Source of the DNA: Gimesia sp.
Lineage (GTDB): Bacteria > Planctomycetota > Planctomycetia > Planctomycetales > Planctomycetaceae
DNA length: 64,000 nucleotides
Assembly (NCBI RefSeq): GCF_040219335.1
Contig: NZ_JAVJSQ010000014.1
Span: 124,001-188,000 of the forward strand
Direction: 5' to 3'
Positions 17,669 through 26,110 of the stretch are shown here, piece after piece. Below the pieces are notes generated by a model that did no database searches, was not told the origin of the DNA, and worked only from the letters and a program-made list of their open reading frames with translations. Both the position numbers and the translations under genes were made by a program. Numbering within the stretch: position 1 is the stretch's first letter; each line of letters starts with the position of its first letter.

Positions 17669-17700
17669 AAAACGCATCCCTTTTCGGATGCGTTTTTTTA
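17669..17700 (+). terminator. Intrinsic terminator of rpsU
   Basis: The stem CGCATCC pairs with GGATGCG around a CTTTTC loop, extended by flanking A/T pairs, and ends in a run of seven T. It follows the rpsU stop by about 25 bases. The A-run on the left side lets it work on the - strand gene ending at 17707 as well. Confidence 0.9.
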
Positions 17701-17706
17701 TGCGCC

Positions 17707-18270
17707 TCAGTTCTCCGACTGCGTTTCAGCAGCCGCGGCTTCTTCCGCAGCCTGTTTGTCTCTCGACGCCTTTGCCTCGGCTGACTCTGCCGCCTTCTGC
17801 TTAACGTGTTCCTTCTGTCCCTTCACGAAGGCGTCCATTCGCTCCTTCGAAATCCGGGGCATCCCACTTACCGCGCTTCCTTCGGCAGCGGTATCGAAGA
17901 CAATCACCTGGCCATCATTGTCCACCAGCATCCGCAGATGGTATGTCTTGAAGACGCCTCCCCAGCGATAGTGGTACAGCTTCAGAATCGCCCCTGATTC
18001 ATCCAGTTCCTCAGAAGGGCTTCCCTGAATCATGCTGGCCTGGAAGTCTTCAAACGGAACTTCCCCTGATCTTCCCGCGGCTTCCCTGGCAGCGTCGAGA
18101 TTGTCGAACGTCTTCGCCTGCGAGGTCTTGGCCCGCCATTCCAAGAGTAGCACGCCCAGCAGAATCAGAATGAAGACCCAGGAAATAATCCGCCGCTGGG
18201 TACTGACTTTCTTCTTCGCGGGAGCGGGTTTGGAATCGGGTGTTTCGGGAGCATCGGGGGTAGAACTCAT
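17707..18270 (-). CDS. Single-pass membrane protein of unknown function
   Basis: A 187-residue protein not matched to a family I recognise. A charged, proline-rich N-terminus (about 25 residues) leads to a transmembrane helix IISWVFILILLGVLLLEW at about residues 28-45. A small soluble domain follows, with YHYRWGGVFKTYHLRMLVDNDGQVIVFDT as its recognisable centre trimmed to features: alternating aromatic and hydrophobic strands. The final 50 residues are an Ala/Glu/Lys-rich helix. AGGAAGAGACC precedes the ATG. It ends against the rpsU terminator and lies downstream of ispD on the same strand. Confidence 0.65.
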   Translation of the reverse strand: MSSTPDAPETPDSKPAPAKKKVSTQRRIISWVFILILLGVLLLEWRAKTSQAKTFDNLDAAREAAGRSGEVPFEDFQASMIQGSPSEELDESGAILKLYHYRWGGVFKTYHLRMLVDNDGQVIVFDTAAEGSAVSGMPRISKERMDAFVKGQKEHVKQKAAESAEAKASRDKQAAEEAAAAETQSEN

Positions 18271-18384
18271 GGTCTCTTCCTTTATTGAACGGGGATCACT
18301 CGGTTCAAGTCTAACCCGCGCCTTTCAGAAGCTCAAACAGAAACCACGGCTTCACATAAGTTTTACCAAACTCACATCCACGGC

Positions 18385-19155
18385 TTACAGGATCCCCCGC
18401 GGTTCCTCATCCGCAAAGGGATGCAGCGCCTGAATTCCCTTGGGTTTGGGTAGAGCATTGACCAGCGCCTCGGCCATTTTGAAGTCGGCGGCCGTCGTGA
18501 TCTTCTGGTTCAGGGGAGAACCTTCCACAATCGTCACCGCCTGCCCGATATGTTCTACCAGCTGTGCTTCATCGGTAGGTTGGAAATCGCCCCGCTTCGC
18601 ATAAGCGTCGAGCAGGATCTGCCGCTGAAAGACCTGCGGCGTCTGCGCTGCCCAGAGATCGGTACGGTCGACCGTTTCCTGAATCTGCCGATCCTTGCCT
18701 GCCCGCTTGAGTGTGCTCGAAACCCGCACCGCAGGAATGACGGCGTGATGTTTCTCCGCCGCCGCGAACAGTTCTCCCACCCACTTATCGGTAATCAGCG
18801 GTCGGGCGGCATCGTGGATGGCCACGTAATCGATGTCGGCTTTAACACGGGCCAGCGCGTTCTGTACCGAGTCCGCCCGTTCTTCTCCCCCGGGAACGAT
18901 TTCGATATCCATGAACGCCAGATTCGGACGGAACTTCTGTTTGAACCATTCAATATCATCCGTTGAGACCGAAATAATCAGCTGCTTCACATCTTCGCGA
19001 TTGGAAAAGATCTCCGCAGACCGCACCCAGACGGCGCGGCCTTTCAGATCCATGAAGGGTTTCTTCTGTGGTCCCGATCCCAGGATCTTCGCCCCCTTCG
19101 ACTGAAACCGGCTGCTCTTTCCTGCTGCTGCCAGGATGACTGCAAACGTTGCCAC
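18385..19155 (-). CDS. ispD: 2-C-methyl-D-erythritol 4-phosphate cytidylyltransferase
   Basis: IspD couples CTP to MEP in the non-mevalonate isoprenoid pathway. The 256-residue protein has the nucleotide loop VILAAAGKSSRF, then an insert before KKPFMDLKGRAVWV (the PKQF/L-GKPV region), GGEERADSVQNAL (the conserved G-x-x-R-x-x-S-V), YVAIHDAARPLI, and WAAQTPQVFQ near the C-terminus. Start is GTG at 19155 after AGAGGA. Its isoprenoid product feeds quinone and polyprenyl carriers that other genes in this window use, but no linked isp gene is present. Confidence 0.92.
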   Translation of the reverse strand: MATFAVILAAAGKSSRFQSKGAKILGSGPQKKPFMDLKGRAVWVRSAEIFSNREDVKQLIISVSTDDIEWFKQKFRPNLAFMDIEIVPGGEERADSVQNALARVKADIDYVAIHDAARPLITDKWVGELFAAAEKHHAVIPAVRVSSTLKRAGKDRQIQETVDRTDLWAAQTPQVFQRQILLDAYAKRGDFQPTDEAQLVEHIGQAVTIVEGSPLNQKITTAADFKMAEALVNALPKPKGIQALHPFADEEPRGIL

Positions 19156-19574
19156 TGCACTATCCTCTCTGATGTAACTGACATGAAACCGTCTTGCTGT
19201 TTCTGAAGTTTAACAAGCCGTAAATCGTCATCCAATAGCGCGCCCCTGCCAATTTCACCGTCCCCCGTTGAAATCGTTACGATCCCTGCCATCAGCAGTC
19301 CACAACCGTTGTCAAAAAACAACACGCGCGCTGCATGATGCCTTTTCACCACAGACCACGGTGCCTTTCCCAGGCATTCCAGACAGTTTTACTTTTCTCA
19401 AGCTGTTTGACTTCAGTCACTTAAACAGAGTCCGTCTGAATTCCTTAACAGTCTGGCATTGCATTTGTTTAAAAACAGAAGCACTTCGGTCAGACACGCT
19501 CGCCGTGTTAACACCAGATCGAGGTTCAACATCCTGAGTTACCACCTGGTCATCTGGAAATAGAGAAAGTCATT
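19156..19574. other. Intergenic region without a recognised gene
   Basis: The 419-base gap separates the divergent ispD and NtrC-like genes and must hold both their promoters. I found no tRNA, no convincing sigma-70 or sigma-54 promoter and no strong hairpin. A TGGCATTGCA string near 19453 resembles parts of a sigma-54 element but has the wrong spacing. Confidence 0.5.
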
Positions 19575-21086
19575 ATGGAACTGCCTACACTGATTCTCGT
19601 CACACGCGATACTGTCCTGCAGCAACAGATCCTGGCACATTTCAAGAAAACATTTCATTTGATCATCTGCAGTACTCTGGAAGACTGCCTGGCCCACTGC
19701 CGGGAACAGGAGATCGACTCCATTCTCGTCGATCTGCGGTTCCTGATTTCAGGCGGACACCAGGAAGATCATCTGCTCGAGCAGATTGAACACCACGCCC
19801 CCGAAACCGAACTGATCATGCTGACCGAGGAGGAATGTCCGGAAATCCTCGAACGTCGAGTCGCCTGCGGTACCCTGAAACACATCAGAGGCTTCGCCAG
19901 CGAAGCGGAACTGCTGCTCGACATCGATTCTTTGTTGAACCCGGAAGAAAAAGTACTGGTCAGCGAAACCATGTCCATGAACGCGGGCGGTACCCCCGTC
20001 GCATCAACCGGTGGTAGTGCTGGTCGAGGCAGGTCCTCTGGGTCCCGGCACAACAGGCAACAGGACGAGGTCCCACTGGAATCGGACACATCAATTCTAC
20101 ACGGGATTACCCGTCGCTTTGAAACCAGTTCGCATGAGATGAAGATCATGCTCAACGAACTGGAGATCGCCGCTCAACACGATGTGACCGTACTGCTCAT
20201 CGGGGAAACCGGAGCCGGTAAAACATACCTCTCGCGGCTGATTCACGAAGTCTCTCCCCGCCGGGATGAACCGTTCCTGAACGTCGCCTGTGGTGCTCTA
20301 CCCAACGACCTGATTGAAAGTGAACTCTTCGGCCACACCCGAGGTTCGTTTACCAGTGCCCACGCCGATAAGGAAGGTAAGTTTCTCGCTGCCGGCCGGG
20401 GTACGATTCTGCTGGACGAAATCGATGTGCTCGGCCCCGAACAGCAGGTCAAACTGTTACGGGTCATCGAAACCGGCGAGTTCGAACCGATCGGCTCCAA
20501 TAAGACACACGTCAACCAGGCACGACTCGTCGTGGCCAGCAACATGGACCTGCAGCCGCTGGTTGAACAGGGCAAATTCCGACCGGACCTTTACTATCGT
20601 CTCAACATGCTGAAGTTTGACGTCCTTCCGCTGCGTCGTCGCAAGTCGGACGTCATCATGCTGGCAACAGGCTTCGTCAAACAGATGGCGACGAAACACA
20701 ATATTGTGATCGAAGGCATCGACGATGAATTCCTCGACGCACTCCACGCCTACCCCTGGCCCGGCAACGTGCGTGAACTGGAAAACGTGATTCGCCGTGC
20801 CGTGATTTACTGTCGCGACGGTATCTTACGCAGAGAGAATCTGCCGACACACATTCTGATGGGACAGGCCGGACCAACCAACGATCCGTCGGTCATCCTG
20901 GGTCACCAGAGACAGAGCGACTCCGAACGACTGGGCGATCAGGTCGCGGTTACCGAGAAAGAACTGATCGAGCAGGCTCTGTTCAAGAACAATTACAGCC
21001 GCACCAACACGGCGAAAACACTGGGCATCAGCCGCGTCACGCTGTACAACAAAATGAAGAAGTACGGCATGAGCACAAAAAAATGA
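19575..21086 (+). CDS. NtrC-family AAA+ regulator with degenerate receiver
   Basis: A 503-residue protein in three parts. Residues 1-122 resemble a receiver with D53 present, but the usual N-terminal acidic pair and the late KP are missing. A Gly/Ser-rich linker leads to an AAA+ domain with Walker A GETGAGKT (210-217), Walker B LLDEID (279-284), and PWPGNVRELENV. The loop that touches sigma-54, normally GAFTGA, reads GSFTSA at 257-262. A Fis-type helix-turn-helix ends the protein (SRTNTAKTLGISRVTLYNKMKKYG). It probably controls transcription, but phospho-control and sigma-54 use are both in doubt. Confidence 0.9.
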   Translation: MELPTLILVTRDTVLQQQILAHFKKTFHLIICSTLEDCLAHCREQEIDSILVDLRFLISGGHQEDHLLEQIEHHAPETELIMLTEEECPEILERRVACGTLKHIRGFASEAELLLDIDSLLNPEEKVLVSETMSMNAGGTPVASTGGSAGRGRSSGSRHNRQQDEVPLESDTSILHGITRRFETSSHEMKIMLNELEIAAQHDVTVLLIGETGAGKTYLSRLIHEVSPRRDEPFLNVACGALPNDLIESELFGHTRGSFTSAHADKEGKFLAAGRGTILLDEIDVLGPEQQVKLLRVIETGEFEPIGSNKTHVNQARLVVASNMDLQPLVEQGKFRPDLYYRLNMLKFDVLPLRRRKSDVIMLATGFVKQMATKHNIVIEGIDDEFLDALHAYPWPGNVRELENVIRRAVIYCRDGILRRENLPTHILMGQAGPTNDPSVILGHQRQSDSERLGDQVAVTEKELIEQALFKNNYSRTNTAKTLGISRVTLYNKMKKYGMSTKK

Positions 21087-21110
21087 TGACACTCGATCGA
21101 GTGTCATCAT
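21075..21110 (-). terminator. Terminator with a perfect 28-base palindrome
   Basis: Bases 21083-21110 form an exact palindrome, each 14-base half (ATGATGACACTCGA) being the reverse complement of the other. On the - strand it is followed by a T-run (the A-run 21076-21083 on the + strand), so it is a terminator for the VOC gene ending at 21138. Its left end contains the TGA stop of the + strand regulator. Confidence 0.8.
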
Positions 21111-21137
21111 GGTTGATCCGTCTGGAATGAAGGTCGA

Positions 21138-21713
21138 TTATTTCTTCGGACCGACCAGTTCGACCAGGTTGCCATCGGGATCGCGAACCAGTGCCAGGTA
21201 AACCCCTTTAGGGAAACCTTCCGGCAGTGAGATCGGTCCTTTGGCAATCGGCTTGACGCCATAAGCTTTCGCCCGTTCAAGGGCGGCATTCATGTCTTTG
21301 ACGTAGAGCGTCAGGTAGCTCACACCCAGTGATGAGTGGATGAAGGAGTTGTCGACCTTCTTACCCGGTGCCTCTTTGAACTGCATCAGTTTGACATTGG
21401 TCGCCGTTTTATCATTCGCCAGTACCAGGGGATACACTTTGAACGCCTGGTAATCGGACAGACCCGAGTCGCCTCCCATTTCGGGAGTCACTGCGAACAT
21501 CTCGCGTTCCTGCATGCCAAGGGCGTTTTTATAGAACTCGAGAGATTTCTCCAGGTCGCTGACCACAATCCCAAAGTCGACGGTGGATTTGGCATATTCG
21601 ACATCCGGCACAGTCTTGCTACTGGCGGCCCACGCGGCGATCCCACTGACGATGAACACGATCAACGTCGTACAGACCAGCTCGCGATTCACAAAACTGG
21701 AATTCTTCATCAA
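21138..21713 (-). CDS. Secreted or anchored VOC (glyoxalase-like) protein
   Basis: A 191-residue protein. The N-terminus has a hydrophobic helix (TLIVFIVSGIAAWAAS) serving as signal or anchor. The rest is a two-module VOC domain: STVDFGIVVSDLEKSLEFYKN opens the first half and LGVSYLTLYVKDMNAAL the second, ending with the usual VYLALVRDPDGNLVELVGP. Metal ligands are not all present: an expected His of the first strand reads F/G here. AGGAG stands before the ATG at 21713. Function unknown; its own terminator lies just downstream. Confidence 0.75.
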   Translation of the reverse strand: MMKNSSFVNRELVCTTLIVFIVSGIAAWAASSKTVPDVEYAKSTVDFGIVVSDLEKSLEFYKNALGMQEREMFAVTPEMGGDSGLSDYQAFKVYPLVLANDKTATNVKLMQFKEAPGKKVDNSFIHSSLGVSYLTLYVKDMNAALERAKAYGVKPIAKGPISLPEGFPKGVYLALVRDPDGNLVELVGPKK

Positions 21714-21928
21714 GCAACTCCTGAATTAAAAAAAGATCAGACCCGCTCTTCACCTTTGCAGGTCTCTATTACATCAGGCTACTTGCATCTGAGGCAGACC
21801 TCAAGCCGATCTCATCCCTTTCTGCAAAACTAACTCAATTCCCCACTTAGTTCAAAAACTGATCTTGTGATTTCAGGCAGACTCGTTCTACACCCCACAA
21901 TAACACACGCCGATCTGTGATTTTTTCG

Positions 21929-21956
21929 TTGAACCACTTCCGGGAAATGATATAAC
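21929..21956 (+). promoter_or_regulatory. Probable sigma-70 promoter of the TolB-like pair
   Basis: TTGAAC (21929-21934) and TATAAC (21951-21956) are 16 bases apart. They end 57 bases ahead of the ATG at 22013. Confidence 0.6.
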
Positions 21957-22012
21957 AGCTGAACACATCCTGCCTGAAAATATGACTATTGTGGTTTCGA
22001 AAAGGATCCAAG

Positions 22013-22924
22013 ATGAAATCTATACTGCCCGTGCTCACCGGCTGCCTGATCTGTCTCACACTCGTTCTCACTCCCGATGCACAGTCCCGCGCGGATGAGA
22101 AAAAACAGACCAACCGCACCCGCTTCTATATCGCCTCCCCCGAAGGCAAAGATCCCCAGGTGTTTTTCGTTGCGGAAGACTACTACAACACCGGCTCCCC
22201 CGTGTTTTCTCCCGATGGACAGAAGCTCGCCTTCGATGGCTGGAAATCGCAGGAGGGGGAAAGTTTCTCGAATGTCCACATCATGGTCGTCAACGCAGAT
22301 GGATCTGACTTCAAGGTCCTGCGTCCCGGCGCAATGCCCAGTTGGTCACCCGGCGGAAACCGCATCGCTTTCTCCAAGCCCCCTTACAGTGTCGCGGTGA
22401 TGAACGCGGATGGCACTAATGAGAAAATCATCGCCGAACGAGGCTGGGGCGGACAATGGTCGCCCGACGGAACACGCATCGCCTACTACTACGGCAACAA
22501 TATCCGTATATATAACCTGATCGAAGACACGACAACCGAGCTCTTTCCGCAAGAAAACAATCCTTACGCCAGTTTCACCTGGAACATGACCTGGTCCCCC
22601 GACAGCAACTGGATCTGCATTTTGGGCCGACGGGCTGAGGACCGGAGTTACGATGTCCTCACCGTCAACACCGCCGGCAGTAAGGCAGGTTATAAAGTTC
22701 ATTTCAACAGTAAACGCTCTCCTTACCAGGACATGGCCTGGTCGCCGCGGGGAGACCAGATCGTCTTCGGCTCTCCAACCTCGCCCCGACAACTGCTGCA
22801 ATTCAACCCCGCGGAGGACAAACCACCCACGCCGCTGGACATCACCGTGGACGGAAACATCAACGGCGACGTTACCTTTTCCCCCGACGGTCAACGGCTG
22901 CTGTTCAACGCACGCGATAAATAG
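22013..22924 (+). CDS. Secreted TolB-like beta-propeller protein
   Basis: A 303-residue protein with a signal peptide ending near DAQSRA-DE. The mature part has repeated PD40/TolB-type blades marked by SPDGxKxAF or SPxGxRIxF strings, such as PVFSPDGQKLAFDGW, PSWSPGGNRIAFS, QWSPDGTRIAYYY and TFSPDGQRLLFNA. Such propellers bind proteins or sugars in the periplasm. The ATG at 22013 is preferred to the GTG at 21989 because it gives a clean signal peptide after AAGGA. A paralogue follows after 47 bases. Confidence 0.83.
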   Translation: MKSILPVLTGCLICLTLVLTPDAQSRADEKKQTNRTRFYIASPEGKDPQVFFVAEDYYNTGSPVFSPDGQKLAFDGWKSQEGESFSNVHIMVVNADGSDFKVLRPGAMPSWSPGGNRIAFSKPPYSVAVMNADGTNEKIIAERGWGGQWSPDGTRIAYYYGNNIRIYNLIEDTTTELFPQENNPYASFTWNMTWSPDSNWICILGRRAEDRSYDVLTVNTAGSKAGYKVHFNSKRSPYQDMAWSPRGDQIVFGSPTSPRQLLQFNPAEDKPPTPLDITVDGNINGDVTFSPDGQRLLFNARDK

Positions 22925-22971
22925 CGAGAACTTTCTTATCAGCCAGAACCAGTAACCACAGAGAGAATCAT

Positions 22972-23901
22972 ATGCACGCCTTTCCCAAACTGCTGACACT
23001 CATCTGTACGATCGGCCTGCTCTGCCAGGCTGGTCTCTCCAGTTACGCGGACGAAAAAACGAACGTCAAACGCGTGCGTTTTTATCAAGTCTCACCAGAG
23101 GGAGGCGCAGCGAAACTGTTCCTGGTGCCCGGTGAATACCATACCGCCGGCTCTCCGGTCTTTTCGCCTGACGGAACGAAGTTCGCCTTTGACGGCCGTA
23201 AATCACAGCAGGGAGAATCATTCTCGGACGGTAAAGTCATGGTCTGTAACGCGGATGGCAGCCAGTTGAATGCAATCGGCTCAGGCGTCATGCCCAGCTG
23301 GTCACCCGCCGGAAACCGCGTTGCCTGCTCCAGCATTTCACCACGAGGTGCAGCCCTGATGCACACAGACGGCACCCAGCGGGAACTGATCGTCCCGGAT
23401 AGCTGGGGCGCACAGTGGTCCCCCGATGGCAGAAAAATCGCCTACACCTTTTACGGCCCCGGGGGAGTCACCATCCAGGTCTATGATCTGATCGAAGGTA
23501 CCAAAATCAGCCTCTTCTCCCTGGGCGATGCCCCCTACAACAGCATCTACTGGAACATGGCCTGGTCGCCCGACAGCAACTGGCTCTGCTTCAAAGGTCG
23601 CAGGTCAGACAACGGCACCTATGACATTGCCACGATCAACGCTGCTGGCAAATCCGCCGGCTATAAGGTGCACTTCAACAGTGACAAAGCCCCCTACGCC
23701 GACATGGCCTGGGATCCGCGGGGAGACCGCATCGTCTTCGGCTCAGGATCCCGGCCGCGAAAACTCCTGCAGTTCAATCCCGCGGAAGACAAAGCCCCCA
23801 CCCCGATCGACATCCAGGTGACAGGCGACATCATCGGCGACGTCTGCTTCACCCCCGACGGACAAAACCTCGTCTTCAACGTCAGCGGGACGGAGGAGTA
23901 A
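22972..23901 (+). CDS. Secreted TolB-like beta-propeller protein, paralogue
   Basis: A 309-residue paralogue of the preceding gene. The same blade order is visible: PVFSPDGTKFAFDG, PSWSPAGNRVACS, QWSPDGRKIAYTF, WNMAWSPDSNWLC, and the shared ending FNPAEDKxPTPxDI. The signal peptide ends near SSYA-DE. Side-by-side the two differ mainly in the loops between blades, the pattern expected after an old tandem duplication. They are probably co-transcribed from the promoter at 21929. Ligand unknown. Confidence 0.83.
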   Translation: MHAFPKLLTLICTIGLLCQAGLSSYADEKTNVKRVRFYQVSPEGGAAKLFLVPGEYHTAGSPVFSPDGTKFAFDGRKSQQGESFSDGKVMVCNADGSQLNAIGSGVMPSWSPAGNRVACSSISPRGAALMHTDGTQRELIVPDSWGAQWSPDGRKIAYTFYGPGGVTIQVYDLIEGTKISLFSLGDAPYNSIYWNMAWSPDSNWLCFKGRRSDNGTYDIATINAAGKSAGYKVHFNSDKAPYADMAWDPRGDRIVFGSGSRPRKLLQFNPAEDKAPTPIDIQVTGDIIGDVCFTPDGQNLVFNVSGTEE

Positions 23902-24035
23902 GACTGAGTTATTTTTTATCTCCAACCTGGGGCAGGGACGGTGTGACCAGCAGGAAACAACGCTTACCCTGTTTCTGGTAAGTTAATCCCGCCTGTCGCA
24001 CAAACTCGTAGGTTAGCCAGACGAGATTAATCCAT

Positions 24036-24434
24036 TCAGGACTGATTGCCGCCATCCCGCTCCTCCGTTAACTCATCCAGCAATGATTTTAACGCGTCCA
24101 GATCTTTACGGCTGACGTGGCGATCTTCGATCAGATGCTGTATCAACGGGAACGCCTCGCCGGCAAACAGACGGTCGACCAGGTCGTCAACCGTTTCGCG
24201 AATGACGGTACGGGGTTTGATCCGTGGCGAATAGACGCGGGTCCGCCCCTCCAGCCGGGCCTTGATGTAGCCCTTCTGTTCCAGTCTGCGCAGATAGGTC
24301 TGCACCGTGGTGAAATCGATGCCCCGCGACTCGGGAAATGTTCCAAACACTTCGCGGACCGTCGCCTGTTTCAGATCCCACAAGGCGCGGGCCACTTCCA
24401 TTTCGCCTTTCGATAAGGCGGGTCGTTCCGTCAT
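24036..24434 (-). CDS. BlaI/MecI/CopY-type winged-helix repressor
   Basis: A 132-residue protein. The N-terminal winged helix shows LSKGEMEVARALWDLKQATVREV, TTVQTYLRRLEQKGYIK and GRTRVYSPRI, all standard for BlaI. The C-terminal dimerisation helix reads FAGEAFPLIQHLIEDRHVSRKDLDALKSLLDEL. In characterised systems a BlaR1-type membrane protease relieves repression; no such gene (M56 family) is adjacent. Two TACANNTGTA operators overlap the promoter immediately upstream, so self-repression is likely. Other targets are unknown. Confidence 0.9.
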   Translation of the reverse strand: MTERPALSKGEMEVARALWDLKQATVREVFGTFPESRGIDFTTVQTYLRRLEQKGYIKARLEGRTRVYSPRIKPRTVIRETVDDLVDRLFAGEAFPLIQHLIEDRHVSRKDLDALKSLLDELTEERDGGNQS

Positions 24435-24449
24435 GCCTCTCCCCTCAAG

Positions 24450-24495
24450 TACAAGTGTAATTGTCGCAGTTTAATTACATTTGTACGTGAGTCAA
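24450..24495 (-). promoter_or_regulatory. Promoter with two BlaI-type operators
   Basis: On the - strand TTGACT (24490-24495) and TAAACT (24468-24473) are 16 bases apart. Two copies of the BlaI-family dyad TACANNTGTA are present: 24476-24485 lies in the spacer and 24450-24459 lies downstream of -10. The wider halves (24450-24462 and 24473-24485) match as an inverted repeat in 12 of 13 positions. Confidence 0.75.
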
Positions 24496-24606
24496 GTCCC
24501 TTCTTGAATAGCGGGCTTTGAAGAGAACCTGCCTGCGAGCAAAGTCAATTCCAATGCGGGCTTTATCAAAATTCGGGGCGACTTTGAATTTCTTGGGAAT
24601 GCATGT

Positions 24607-24635
24607 TTGGATTTAGTCTGCCGATCGCTTAGAAT
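24607..24635 (+). promoter_or_regulatory. Probable sigma-70 promoter
   Basis: TTGGAT (24607-24612) and TAGAAT (24630-24635) are 17 bases apart, about 105 bases before the ATG at 24742. The rest of this gap holds the repressor operators and nothing else recognised. Confidence 0.5.
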
Positions 24636-24741
24636 CGAGCCATTCAGAGTTTCAGACCACCCGGGTCCTGTCGGGCGCACCGACAGTCTCTGATACTAAG
24701 TGTTTATATGACAGACAGTTCCAATCACTGGATTCATAACA

Positions 24742-25284
24742 ATGAGTGTCCGTTCCGCCAGACCGAAAGTAAACGATCTGATCTTTCGCTTAATTGGGCG
24801 CTCGATTCACCCGGAGCTCTACACCACCTGCGCCTCGGTTGACATTCTGCAGAAAGACTTCGCAGCCACACTGCGAGTCTGTGAAACCGGCCACATTGCC
24901 AGCATTCAACACAAAGGCCACGCGGTCTGTGAGATTCTGACTTCATTTCAGAATCCGCTGCCCAGCCAGAAACGACTGCTGGAAAAACCGGTACGCGGCT
25001 GCCGTTCTGAATCCGTACGACTGGAGTCCGGCCTGTATTACCAGGTGAGCTATCAGCTCGAGGAACTGGATTACGTCATTTTCAAAAACGTACACGAAGA
25101 ATATCTGATGGATGCCCAAGGGGCCGACCTGGCGTATCATTTCATCTCGGAAAGCCGCCTGACCCCCGGTGCGTTAAGCATCATCGATTACGAAGCCAAT
25201 CAGAACAGCCTGTTGATTCACGCCTTTCATACTTTCCCCGATGAACTGGCCGTGGTGAAGACGCAGTCGCTGTTCGAGTTCTGA
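24742..25284 (+). CDS. DUF2617-like protein of unknown function
   Basis: A 180-residue soluble protein. The opening LIFRLIGRSIHPELYTTCAS and the middle KRLLEKPVRGCRSESVRLESGLYYQVSYQLEEL trimmed to features (a G-C-R-x-E turn followed by a long strand) resemble the DUF2617 family found in planctomycetes and actinobacteria. There is no membrane segment or catalytic motif. The assignment is from memory of the family. Its own promoter is visible upstream; it lies 59 bases ahead of the Tyr-rich protein. Confidence 0.6.
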   Translation: MSVRSARPKVNDLIFRLIGRSIHPELYTTCASVDILQKDFAATLRVCETGHIASIQHKGHAVCEILTSFQNPLPSQKRLLEKPVRGCRSESVRLESGLYYQVSYQLEELDYVIFKNVHEEYLMDAQGADLAYHFISESRLTPGALSIIDYEANQNSLLIHAFHTFPDELAVVKTQSLFEF

Positions 25285-25342
25285 AACATCAACGTAAGGG
25301 ATCAGACTGATCTACGTCATGGATGACGGGGGAACCGAAATC

Positions 25343-26092
25343 ATGATACGCGATCTACTGTTTTCTCGACCCGTGTGGCAACGACTCAGCGCCGTTCTCT
25401 GCCTGATCGTTCTCTGCAGCGCCACTTCCACCGAAGCCGCGCATCGCAGCAGCTACTCATATCAGCGCAATCCCCACGCTTCGTCCGTCTATTCACAGTA
25501 CCGCCGTACGCACTACAACAGGTATGGTTACAACGGCTATCGCTACAACGCCGTTTCGTATCGTCCCTATCCTCCCGTGGCCCGCTCCACATTCTACGGA
25601 TACGGCGGACGGCGCTACACCTACCGCTATCGGCCTTACTCATCGTTCGCCTACGGCTATCGTTACTACCGCCCCGCGTATTACGGGTATAACTACTATC
25701 CGCGTACAAGCTACTCTTATTTCGGGAACAGCTTTTTCGGGAACAGCTTTAACTCGGGCTACTATTTTCGCCCGTTCTGCGGCGCCTGGGGTTCGTACTC
25801 ATCCTGTTACTGCTCCCCCTTCTCGGGGATCGCCAGCTCATATTACCCGGCGTACAGCAGCTACGGCGTCTGGGGCGGACTCGGCAGCTATGGACCGCTC
25901 TGGGGAAGCTATACGCCCTACTGGGGCTCCTACTACGGCACCCCCTGGTCCTATTATCCCGGCTACTTCGGCGGGTATTACGGTCCTTACTGCGGAATCT
26001 GGCCTTACCGTCCCACACTCTATCAGAGCATTGTCTTCCAGTCCGGCTTTAATGTCGGCTATGGACGGGGCAGCTACTACAGCTTCTGGTAG
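25343..26092 (+). CDS. Tyrosine-rich secreted protein
   Basis: A 249-residue protein. A signal peptide (hydrophobic RLSAVLCLIVLCSAT) ends near TEA-AH. The mature part is of low complexity: by my count about 52 of 217 residues are Tyr, with Gly, Ser, Pro and Arg making up most of the rest, in motifs like YRYRPY, YGYRYY and WGSYYGTPW. A few Cys and Trp occur. Such chains occur in surface or matrix proteins and may crosslink through Tyr. The ATG at 25343 is chosen over 25319 because it gives the cleaner signal peptide after GGGGGA. No family recognised. Confidence 0.7.
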   Translation: MIRDLLFSRPVWQRLSAVLCLIVLCSATSTEAAHRSSYSYQRNPHASSVYSQYRRTHYNRYGYNGYRYNAVSYRPYPPVARSTFYGYGGRRYTYRYRPYSSFAYGYRYYRPAYYGYNYYPRTSYSYFGNSFFGNSFNSGYYFRPFCGAWGSYSSCYCSPFSGIASSYYPAYSSYGVWGGLGSYGPLWGSYTPYWGSYYGTPWSYYPGYFGGYYGPYCGIWPYRPTLYQSIVFQSGFNVGYGRGSYYSFW

Positions 26093-26110
26093 AACCGGCC
26101 AGCAGCGGTC

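Noticed and set aside
19440..19470. Sigma-54 promoter ahead of the NtrC-like gene
   Set aside because: TGGCA and TTGCA are adjacent instead of being separated by the required spacing.
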